Part shown: in pieces, positions 52,346 through 59,265 of the stretch | Layout: the number at the start of each line of letters is the position of its first letter | How positions within the stretch are numbered: the stretch's first letter is position 1 | DNA from: Mesorhizobium sp. | GTDB lineage: Bacteria; Pseudomonadota; Alphaproteobacteria; Rhizobiales; Rhizobiaceae | DNA: 64,000 nt | Direction of reading: 5' to 3' | NCBI RefSeq assembly: GCF_023954305.1 | Contig: NZ_JAMLIG010000001.1 | Coordinates: 992,001-1,056,000 of the forward strand | Position numbers and translations under genes: made by a program | The notes under the pieces: generated by a model | What the model saw: only the letters and a program-made list of their open reading frames with translations | The model's database searches: none | Told to the model about the DNA's origin: nothing

Positions 52346-52502
52346 GCACCCCCTCACCGTCCCGGCTTCGCCGGTCCACCTCTCCCCCTGCCCGGGGGAG
52401 AGGAGCCCAAGCCTGCGAAGGTCGCCGCCCTTCGAGATCAGCGTCTCCTCTCCCCCGGGCAGGGGGAGAGGTGGCACGCGAAGCGTGACGGTGAGGGGGT
52501 GC
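52346..52502. repeat. Palindromic MITE-like repeat (family C) between the two permease genes
   Basis: GCACCCCCTCACCGTCCCGG at the left is inverted as GACGGTGAGGGGGTGC at the right, with internal hairpins CTCCCCCTGCCCGGGGGAG. A related copy is at 53608-53745. It fills most of the 230-base gap. Confidence 0.85.
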
Positions 52503-52512
52503 TTCTGCACCA

Positions 52513-53562
52513 TCACCTCCACCTCACCCGGAACCGCGTCAGCATGATCGCCGTGACCATGGTGAGCAGCGCGGTGGCGACCATGACGTTGGCGATGTAG
52601 GAGGGGACGCCGGCGGTGCGGCTCATGGCGTCGGCGCCGACGAAGATGCCGGCGACGAAGATCGCGGCGACAATGACGCCGAGCGGGTTGAGCATGGCAA
52701 GCATGGCCACCACGATGCCCGAATAGCCGAAGCCGGGCGACAGATCGAGCGTCAGGTTGCCCTTCAGCCCCGCGACCTCGGAGAAGCCGCCGAGGGCCGC
52801 CAGCCCGCCCGAAATCAGCGCCGTCTTGAGGAGGATCCAGTTGACCGGCATGCCGGAGAAGCGCGCGGCCTCGGGATTGTGGCCGACGGCGCGCATCTCG
52901 TAGCCGAGCGTCGTCTTCTTCATGACGATCCAGACGGCAATCGCCGAGACGAGCGCGAGGACGAAGCCGTAGTGGAGGCGCCGGCCGGTGACGATGCGCG
53001 GCAGGCGGGCCTCAGCGATAAGCTTTTGCGACTGCGGCCAGCCGAGGCCCGTCGGATCCTTCAACACGCCTTCCAGCAGCATCGAGACGAAGAGCAGCAT
53101 GACGAAGTTGAGCAGCAGCGTCGTCACCACCTCGTCGACGCCGAAGCGGACCTTGAGCACCGCCGGACCGAGCAGCAGCATGGCGCCGGCGAGCGCGGCG
53201 AAGACCGCAATCAGCGGCAGGAGGATGAACGCCGGCAGCGGCAGGGCGCCGGTGCCGAGCACCACGGTGAGGATCGCGCCGGCATAGAGCTGCGCCTCGG
53301 CGCCGATGTTCCACAGCTTGGCGCGGAAGGCGACCGCGACGGCCAGCCCGATGAAGACCAGCGGCGTGGCGCGCGTCAGCGTCTCCATCAGCGCGAACTG
53401 CGAACCGGCAGCGCCCTTCAGCACCAGGCCGAAGACGGCGAACGGGTTGGCGCCGGCGGCGAGCACGAGGAGCGAGGCGATGACGACGGTCGCGGCAATG
53501 GCGCCCACCGGGTAGAGCAGCGTCGTGCCAAGCGAGGGGGCGGGCTTGGGTTCAAGGCGCAT
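52513..53562 (-). CDS. ABC transporter permease, nucleoside/BMP type (first permease)
   Basis: Inner-membrane subunit of 349 residues with about nine hydrophobic helices. Family stretches are ALMETLTRATPLVFIGLAVA (near residue 57), LWNIGAEAQLYAGA (near 83) and ATRFSGMPV-like EAARFSGMPVNWILLKT (near 235). Same operon as the second permease, ATPase and BMP protein. Confidence 0.9.
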   Translation of the reverse strand: MRLEPKPAPSLGTTLLYPVGAIAATVVIASLLVLAAGANPFAVFGLVLKGAAGSQFALMETLTRATPLVFIGLAVAVAFRAKLWNIGAEAQLYAGAILTVVLGTGALPLPAFILLPLIAVFAALAGAMLLLGPAVLKVRFGVDEVVTTLLLNFVMLLFVSMLLEGVLKDPTGLGWPQSQKLIAEARLPRIVTGRRLHYGFVLALVSAIAVWIVMKKTTLGYEMRAVGHNPEAARFSGMPVNWILLKTALISGGLAALGGFSEVAGLKGNLTLDLSPGFGYSGIVVAMLAMLNPLGVIVAAIFVAGIFVGADAMSRTAGVPSYIANVMVATALLTMVTAIMLTRFRVRWR

Positions 53563-53607
53563 GGGGATGCACCTTCTGCACGGAGCCGGAGGTCGGCGAG
53601 GTCGCGG

Positions 53608-53745
53608 AGCACCCCCTCACCGACTGCCTTTGGCAGCCACCTCTCCCCCTGCCCGGGGGAGAGGAGGAGCCAATCGCCGAAGCTGCCACTCCTCGCCCCC
53701 ATGAAATGGGGGAGAGGTGGCACGCGAAGCGTGACGGTGAGGGGG
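53608..53745. repeat. Palindromic MITE-like repeat (family C), second copy
   Basis: Left arm GCACCCCCTCACCGACTGCC and right arm ending GTGACGGTGAGGGGGA, with hairpin CTCCCCCTGCCCGGGGGAG in the left arm. It lies in the gap between ATPase and first permease genes. Confidence 0.85.
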
Positions 53746-53777
53746 ACGCCGACACGAGGGCGTGCCGGTGAAGATGA

Positions 53778-53826
53778 CCCCACCCGACCGGGCTTCGCCC
53801 GGCCACCCTCCCCTCAAGGGGAAGGG
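53778..53826. repeat. Single arm of palindromic repeat family D
   Basis: ACCCCACCCGACCGGGCTTC followed by GCCCGGCCACCCTCCCCTC and an AAGGGG end; the same sequence forms the right arm of 55366-55522. It lies 18 bases beyond the ATPase stop. Confidence 0.75.
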
Positions 53827-53844
53827 ATCGGAGCGCGACTTCCC

Positions 53845-55365
53845 TCACGCCGCCGCCTCCGCATGGCCGGCCATCAGCTCGCCGAGCTCCCGAACCGTCC
53901 GCTCGCCGCGCCCGGACGGCGCCGACAGCCGCCCGCCCGAGATCACCACGATGCGGTCGGCGAGCGTCAGGATCTCGTCGAGGTCCTCGGAGATCAGCAG
54001 CACCGCCGCGCCCCTCGCCCGCGCTTCGAGCAGCCTCCCGTGGACATAGGCGATGGCGCCGACGTCGAGGCCGCGGGTGGGCTGGTTGGCGAGGATGATG
54101 ACAGGCTCGGGGTCGAGGGCGCGGCCGAGGATCAGCTTCTGCATGTTGCCGCCGGAGAGCAGGCGGATGCGCGCATCGGGACCGGGGCATTTGACGTCAT
54201 AATCGCGGATGATCTCTTCCGCGAAATTGCGGGCGGCCTTCCAGTCCATGAAGCCATGCTTCGAGAAGCGTGGCGAGCGGTAGCGCTCGGAGATGACGTT
54301 CTCCATGACGCTCATGTCGGCGATGGCGCCGACGGCGTGGCGGTCCTCGGGGATGCGGGCGATGCCGGATTCGAGGGCGGCGACCGGCGACCAGTTGTCC
54401 GGCGCGTGACCCTGCACGGTCATCGAGCCGGACTGGGGCGTCTCCAGGCCCGACAGAAGGCCGGCAAGTGCCGCCTGCCCGTTGCCCGACACGCCGGCGA
54501 CGCCGGTGATCTCGCCGCTGTGCAAGGAAAGCGTCACGCCGGAAAGCGGAGTGCCGGTGCCCCGGCGCGGGGTTGAGACGTTCTCCAGGACCAGCAAAGC
54601 CGGCCCGGTGACGGCGGGCGGAACGGGAGGCGGCACGAGGTCCTGGCCGACCATCAGCGCGGCGAGCTCCTTCCGGTTCGTCTCGGCGGTGCGGCGTTCG
54701 CCCGCCGCCTTGCCGGCGCGCAGCACGACGACGCGGTCGGAGATCGCCATCACCTCGTTGAGCTTGTGCGAGATGAAGATGATCGACAGGCCCTCGGCGA
54801 CGAGCTTGCGCAGCGTGGCGAACAGCGCGTCGGTCTCGAGCGGGGTGAGCACCGCGGTCGGCTCGTCGAGAATCAGGATGCGGGCGTCGCGGTAGAGCGC
54901 CTTGAGAATCTCGACGCGCTGGCGCTCGCCGACGGTGAGCGCGGAGACCATGCGGCCGGGGTGCACTTCGAGGCCGAAATCGGCGGAGAGTCTCCTGATC
55001 TTCTCGCGCGCGGACTGGCGGGAGAAGCGAGGGGAAAACAGCGGCTCGGTGCCGAGCGCGATGTTTTCCAGCACCGTCATGTTGTCGGCGAGGGTGAAAT
55101 GCTGGTGGACCATGCCGATGCCGGCATCGAGCGCGGCGCGCGGGTCGCCCGGCGGCAGTTCGCGGCCGAATGCTTCCACCATGCCCTCGTCGGCGACGTA
55201 GTGGCCGAAGAGGATGTTCATCAGCGTCGTCTTGCCGGCGCCGTTTTCGCCCAGAAGCGCCACGACCTCGCCGCGCGCAAGGTCGAGCGAGATCGCGTCG
55301 TTGGCGACGAGCGGCCCGAACCGCTTGGTGATGGAAGCGAGGCGGAGGACGGGGGCGCCGACGTT
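53845..55365 (-). CDS. ABC transporter ATP-binding protein, nucleoside/sugar type (two NBDs), start codon unclear
   Basis: Double-NBD ATPase of about 506 residues. The first NBD has Walker A GENGAGKT, signature LTVGERQRVEI and Walker B ILILDEPTAVLTP. The second NBD has a degenerate Walker A (GVSGNGQAAL) and signature LLSGGNMQKLILG with VIILANQPTRGLD. The coding sequence is recognisable back to about 55362 (VGAPVLRLASITKRFGPLV), but no ATG, GTG or TTG is in frame between there and the stop near 55462; the only internal start (GTG 55263) would remove the first beta strands. A palindromic repeat begins exactly at 55366, so it may have displaced the native start. Confidence 0.8.
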   Translation of the reverse strand, partial: NVGAPVLRLASITKRFGPLVANDAISLDLARGEVVALLGENGAGKTTLMNILFGHYVADEGMVEAFGRELPPGDPRAALDAGIGMVHQHFTLADNMTVLENIALGTEPLFSPRFSRQSAREKIRRLSADFGLEVHPGRMVSALTVGERQRVEILKALYRDARILILDEPTAVLTPLETDALFATLRKLVAEGLSIIFISHKLNEVMAISDRVVVLRAGKAAGERRTAETNRKELAALMVGQDLVPPPVPPAVTGPALLVLENVSTPRRGTGTPLSGVTLSLHSGEITGVAGVSGNGQAALAGLLSGLETPQSGSMTVQGHAPDNWSPVAALESGIARIPEDRHAVGAIADMSVMENVISERYRSPRFSKHGFMDWKAARNFAEEIIRDYDVKCPGPDARIRLLSGGNMQKLILGRALDPEPVIILANQPTRGLDVGAIAYVHGRLLEARARGAAVLLISEDLDEILTLADRIVVISGGRLSAPSGRGERTVRELGELMAGHAEAAA

Positions 55366-55522
55366 CCCTCCCCTTTGAGGGGAGGGTGGCGGCGCAGCCG
55401 CCGGGTGGGGGTGCTGCGGCAGGGCTCGACGTCCTCTGTTTGCTGATCCAGGGCGGAGTCACCCGATCGGCGACCCCACCCGACCGGCTTTCAGCCGGCC
55501 ACCCTCCCCTCAAGGGGGAGGG
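55366..55522. repeat. Palindromic MITE-like repeat (family D) at the ATPase gene start
   Basis: CCCTCCCCTTTGAGGGGAGGG with GGCGG...GGGTGGGG on the left is inverted as CCCCACCCGACC...GGCCACCCTCCCC with AAGGGGGAGGG on the right, about 70 bases apart. It occupies the whole space between the BMP protein stop (55530) and the recognisable start of the ATPase. Confidence 0.85.
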
Positions 55523-55529
55523 ATCACGC

Positions 55530-56555
55530 TCAGCTCGACTTCGGCTCCGTGTCGTTGATCTCGACGGTGAAGGAGCCGTCCTTGATCGCCTTTTCCTTCT
55601 CGGCGACCTTGGCCATCACCTCGGCGGGCACCTTGCCCTCGAAAGTGCCGAGCGGCGCGATCGAGCAGCCGCCTTCCTTCATGAAGGAATACACGCCGTA
55701 GTCGGCGGCCTTGAAAGTGCCGGCCTTGACCTCGGCGATCGCCTTGTCGAGCGTCGGCTCGAAGTGCCAGAGCGCGGAAGCGACGACGGTGTCGGGATAG
55801 TCTTTCTGGGTATCGATGACATTGCCGATCGCCAGCACGCCCTTTTCCTTCGCCGCGTCGGAAACGCCGAAGCGCTCGGCATACATGACGTCGGCGCCGG
55901 CATCGATCTGGGCAAACGCCGTCTCCTTGGCCTTGGGCGGATCGAACCAGGAGCCGATGAAGGCGACCTGGAACTTGGCGTCGGGCGCCGTCTCCTTCAC
56001 GCCGGCCATGAAGGCGTGCATCAGGCGGTTGACCTCGGGGATCGGGAAGCCGCCGACCATACCGATGTTCTTCGACTTGGTCATGGCGCCGGCGATGATG
56101 CCGGTCAGGTAGGACGCGTCCTGGATGTAGTTGTCGAAGGGCGCGAAGTTGGGCACGGCATCGTCCGGCTTGAAGGACGAGCCCATCAGGAAAGCGGTAT
56201 CCGGATAGTCGGCGGCCACGGTACGCGCGGCCTCCTCGACACCGAACACCTCGCCGACGATCAGCTTGTTGCCGGCCTCGGCATATTCGCGCATGACGCG
56301 CTCGTAGTCGGTGTTGGAGACGTTCTCGGTGGCCGTGTAGTCGATGTCGCCGCGCTCCTTGGCCTTCAGCGCCGCCTGGTGGATGCGCGACACCCACTGC
56401 TGCTCGAAAGGCACGGTGTAGATCGCCGCCACCTTCAGCTTTTCCTGGGCGAAGGCCCGGCCGACGAGGCCGGGCGCAAATGCGAGTGCCGCGCCGGCGC
56501 CGGTCGCCTTCAGGATCTGGCGGCGCGAGACGAAGAGATTGCTGGGTTTTGTCAT
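55530..56555 (-). CDS. BMP family ABC transporter substrate-binding protein
   Basis: Periplasmic binding protein of the BMP/PnrA family, which binds purine or pyrimidine nucleosides. ATG 56555 opens a twin-arginine type signal (SRRQILKATGAGAALAFAPG) ending at AFA; the mature part starts QEKLKVAAIYTVPFEQQWV. Conserved features are GEVFGVEEAARTVAADYPDT and IGMVGGFPIPEVNRLMHAF. Length is 341 residues. First gene of the minus-strand importer operon, divergent from the acetylpolyamine amidohydrolase gene with about 190 bases between. Confidence 0.9.
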   Translation of the reverse strand: MTKPSNLFVSRRQILKATGAGAALAFAPGLVGRAFAQEKLKVAAIYTVPFEQQWVSRIHQAALKAKERGDIDYTATENVSNTDYERVMREYAEAGNKLIVGEVFGVEEAARTVAADYPDTAFLMGSSFKPDDAVPNFAPFDNYIQDASYLTGIIAGAMTKSKNIGMVGGFPIPEVNRLMHAFMAGVKETAPDAKFQVAFIGSWFDPPKAKETAFAQIDAGADVMYAERFGVSDAAKEKGVLAIGNVIDTQKDYPDTVVASALWHFEPTLDKAIAEVKAGTFKAADYGVYSFMKEGGCSIAPLGTFEGKVPAEVMAKVAEKEKAIKDGSFTVEINDTEPKSS

Positions 56556-56741
56556 GATCCACCTCTGGCTTGCGGGTCCGGCCGATCCGTCCCGCGATTT
56601 TTTATCGTTTGGACAAAATCTAAGCAGAAAACGCGCCTGCCGCAATCGGATGCAAGCGCGATTCCGGTGAATTGTCGCGATCGCCGATCCTGCCCGGCGC
56701 CCGCGAGGCGCTATGCTGGCGCCAAAGGGAGACATTCAGGC

Positions 56742-57773
56742 ATGAAGACCGTCTATTCGCCCCGCCACCACGGCCATGCCGGCAATGTCGAGCTTGGCGC
56801 CGGCGTCGTGGTGCCCGCGTTCGAGATGCCGTCGCGGGCGGAATTTGTCCGCGCGCGCGTCGAGGCCGTGAAGCTCGGGCCGATCCTCGCGCCCGACGAA
56901 CACGACATCGCCATCGCCAAGCGCGTGCATCGCGCCGACTTCATCGACTTCCTGCCCGCTGTCTGGCCGATGTGGCGCGAGTCGGGGCGCGACGGAACCG
57001 CCATGCCGTACACCTGGCCGACGCGCGGCCTGCGCGGCGACGTGCGGCCGCAGGGCATCGACGCGCTGCTGGGCTATTATTCCTTCGATGCCGGCGCCAC
57101 CTTCGTCGCGGGCACGTGGGATGCGATCAAGTCGTCGCACGACGTGGCAATCACAGCCGCCGGACTGGTGAAGGCCGGCGAGCGCGCCGCCTTCGCGCTC
57201 TGCCGCCCGCCGGGGCACCATGCGGGCGCGGGTTTCGCCGGCGGCTACTGTTTCATCAACAATGCCGCGAGCGCGGCGCAGTGGTTCCTCGACCAGGGCG
57301 CCAAGCGCGTCGCCATCCTCGATGTCGACTACCACCACGGCAACGGCACGCAGGAGATCTTCTATCCTCGCAACGACGTGCTGGTGGTCAACCTGCACGC
57401 CGACCCGATGGTGGAATATCCGTTCTTCCTCGGCCATGCCGACGAGCGCGGCGAAGGGCCGGGCGAAGGCTTCAACGTCAACTATCCGATGCCGTTCGGC
57501 ACGGCCTGGGACGCGTGGGCCGAGGCGCTGGAAGCGGGCTGCCGCAAGGTCGCCGACTATGCGCCGGACGCGCTCGTGGTTTCGCTCGGCGTCGACACGT
57601 TCGAGAAGGACCCGATCTCGAAGTTCAAGCTGAGGACGGAGGACTATCCGAAGATCGGGCGGCGCATCGCCAAGCTCGGTCTGCCGACGCTGATCGTGAT
57701 GGAGGGCGGCTATGCGGTGGAGGAGATCGGCGTCAACGCGGTGGGGGTGCTGACCGGCTTCGAGGACGCGTGA
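56742..57773 (+). CDS. Acetylpolyamine amidohydrolase (histone deacetylase family)
   Basis: Zinc deacetylase of 343 residues, matching bacterial acetylpolyamine amidohydrolases in length and sequence: RPPGHHAG with the His pair (near residue 156), AILDVDYHHGNGTQ with metal ligands (near 190), LGVDTFEKDPIS (near 285) and VMEGGYAVEEIG (near 324) before the end. Expected substrates are acetylated putrescine, cadaverine or longer polyamines. ATG 56742 after AAAGGGAG is used; an apparent frame extension to 55386 runs antisense through the BMP gene and is spurious. Confidence 0.9.
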   Translation: MKTVYSPRHHGHAGNVELGAGVVVPAFEMPSRAEFVRARVEAVKLGPILAPDEHDIAIAKRVHRADFIDFLPAVWPMWRESGRDGTAMPYTWPTRGLRGDVRPQGIDALLGYYSFDAGATFVAGTWDAIKSSHDVAITAAGLVKAGERAAFALCRPPGHHAGAGFAGGYCFINNAASAAQWFLDQGAKRVAILDVDYHHGNGTQEIFYPRNDVLVVNLHADPMVEYPFFLGHADERGEGPGEGFNVNYPMPFGTAWDAWAEALEAGCRKVADYAPDALVVSLGVDTFEKDPISKFKLRTEDYPKIGRRIAKLGLPTLIVMEGGYAVEEIGVNAVGVLTGFEDA

Positions 57774-57970
57774 TGGACGAGGTCAACAAAGTCACGCTCG
57801 GCGTCGTCAAAGGGAGGAGCCGTTGCTGGCGACGTTCGACCGCGCGATGATGGGCAACACGCGCGCGGCCTGGGGCCTATTCCGCGACCGTCGGCCGAAG
57901 CTATGCGGGACGCCGACGGGGGAGGATGGGGGGTAGGCTCGTATAGAGCTCAGACCTCCGAGGTCCGCAC
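57774..57970. other. Gene scrap or repeat-derived sequence after the deacetylase
   Basis: No credible gene. One frame reads LLATFDRAMMGNTRAAWGLF, a phrase of the kind found in dispersed rhizobial repeats rather than in known proteins. The following bases lead into the palindromic repeat at 57971. Confidence 0.35.
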
Positions 57971-58090
57971 CGCCCCTCACCCATACCCTCTCCCCGTGAA
58001 GGACGGGGAGAGGGGGTCGCCGGCGTTTGAGCTTCGTTCTTCTCCCCGTTCTTACGGGGAAAAGTGCCCGGCAGGGCGATGAGGGGGAGC
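57971..58090. repeat. Palindromic repeat (family F)
   Basis: CGCCCCTCACCCATACCC with hairpin CTCCCCGTGAAGGACGGGGAG on the left, and TCTCCCCGTTCTTACGGGGA with GATGAGGGGGAGC on the right. Arms are inverted but more diverged than in other families. Confidence 0.65.
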
Positions 58091-58131
58091 GCCGAGGGCG
58101 CAAGATAGTATTGTGGATATGACGACTGGCG

Positions 58132-58234
58132 CCCCGGGGCGGGGCCCGCTGCCTCCGGCAGCTCCCGCCCGTTCGACGCCTTTCATCGTGCCACCGGCAC
58201 GATGAATTCGCCTCCGGCGAACCGGCGTCTCACC
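58132..58234. repeat. Three-hairpin repeat (family H), copy e, at the fpr 3' end
   Basis: Same architecture as the RHS-locus copies: GCTGCC-TCC-GGCAGC, TCATCGTGCC-ACC-GGCACGATGA and TTCGCC-TCC-GGCGAA, ending GTCTCACC. Its last bases contain the TCA that forms the fpr stop codon on the minus strand. It proves that the element is dispersed and not confined to the RHS locus. Confidence 0.75.
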
Positions 58235-59057
58235 CCACAAACGCCCTCTCCAGCACGAACTCCGCGGGCGCCGAGTTGGAGCCTTCGGTGAAGCCGCGGG
58301 CTTCGAGCAGTGCGGCGACGTCCTTGATCATCGCCATCGAGCCGCACAGCATGGCCCGGTCGGTGGCCGGGTCGAGCGGCGGGATGCCGAGATCGGAGAA
58401 CAGTTTGCCGTTTTCGATCAGCGTCGTCAGGCGGCCCATGTGCGGGCTGTCCTGGCGCGTGGTCGAGGCATAGTAGGTGAGCTTGCCGCCGGCCATCTCG
58501 CCGATCAGCGGATCATCGCTCGCCAGCGCCGCCAGTTCGTTGCCGTATTGCAGGTCGGCCACGTCGCGGCAGGTGTTGGTCAGGATCACCTGGTCGAACT
58601 TCTCGTAGGTCTCCGGATCGCGGATCAGGCTGGCGAAGGGGGCCATGCCGGTGCCGGTGGCGATCATGAACACGCGCTTGCCCGGCGTCAGCGCGTCGAG
58701 CACCAGCGTGCCGGTCGGCTTCGGACGCATCAGCACGATGTCGCCCGGCTGGATCTTCTGCAGATGCTGCGTCAGCGGCCCGTCGGGCACCTTGATCGAA
58801 TAGAATTCGAGCTCGTCGTCCCAGGCCGGGCTTGCGATCGAATAGGCGCGAAAGACCGGCTTCTCGGCGTTGGGCAGGCCGATCATCACGAACTCGCCGG
58901 AGCGGAAGCGGAAGCTCTGCGGGCGGGTGATGCGGAACGAGAACAGCCTGTCCGTATAATGCCTTACCGACACCACGCGCTCCGCGTGGACGTTGGCGGG
59001 AATCGGAAAGCGAAGCGCAGCAGCGATCGCGTCCTGACTGACGGCGGCATCTTGCAT
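58230..59057 (-). CDS. fpr: Ferredoxin--NADP reductase
   Basis: FAD enzyme of 275 residues that exchanges electrons between NADPH and ferredoxin or flavodoxin, of the bacterial subclass. FAD motif RAYSIASPAWDDELEFYS (near residue 65), NADP-binding ATGTGMAPFASLIRDPETYE (near 133) and the C-terminal AMLCGSMAMIKD are present. ATG 59057 is chosen (AAGGA eight bases upstream); GTG 59075 is an alternative. The stop codon and last codon lie at the edge of a repeat element, so the native C-terminus may have been slightly altered. Confidence 0.92.
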   Translation of the reverse strand: MQDAAVSQDAIAAALRFPIPANVHAERVVSVRHYTDRLFSFRITRPQSFRFRSGEFVMIGLPNAEKPVFRAYSIASPAWDDELEFYSIKVPDGPLTQHLQKIQPGDIVLMRPKPTGTLVLDALTPGKRVFMIATGTGMAPFASLIRDPETYEKFDQVILTNTCRDVADLQYGNELAALASDDPLIGEMAGGKLTYYASTTRQDSPHMGRLTTLIENGKLFSDLGIPPLDPATDRAMLCGSMAMIKDVAALLEARGFTEGSNSAPAEFVLERAFVG

Positions 59058-59171
59058 TCGGTCGGTCCTTGTCACAGGCTTGCGCCCGGAGAGTATAGCA
59101 GGCAGGCGCCGGATATGTGAAACGGCCGGCGCGCGCGGGGGATGATCGACGCCACCTTGCCTGCGCGAATT

Positions 59172-59185
59172 ATTAGTATACCAAT
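59172..59185. promoter_or_regulatory. Putative operator ATTAGTATACCAAT upstream of hyuA
   Basis: A 14-bp near-palindrome around GTATAC in an AT-rich patch of the fpr-hyuA divergent region, about 80 bases before the hyuA start. Sites of this TNGTATACNA form are typical of FCD-type GntR regulators. The MarR protein encoded after hyuB is another candidate. Binding unproven. Confidence 0.4.
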
Positions 59186-59265
59186 GATTTTCGGGTCAAG
59201 ACGGAGCAATAGTCGCATGTTCCAAAATGCGCCCGGGAGCCAGTTCATCATTCCGGATTCAGTCG

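Noticed and set aside
55386..56741. Apparent N-terminal extension of the deacetylase to about 795 residues
   Set aside because: The extension runs antisense through the BMP binding-protein gene; the enzyme is full length from ATG 56742 with its own ribosome site.
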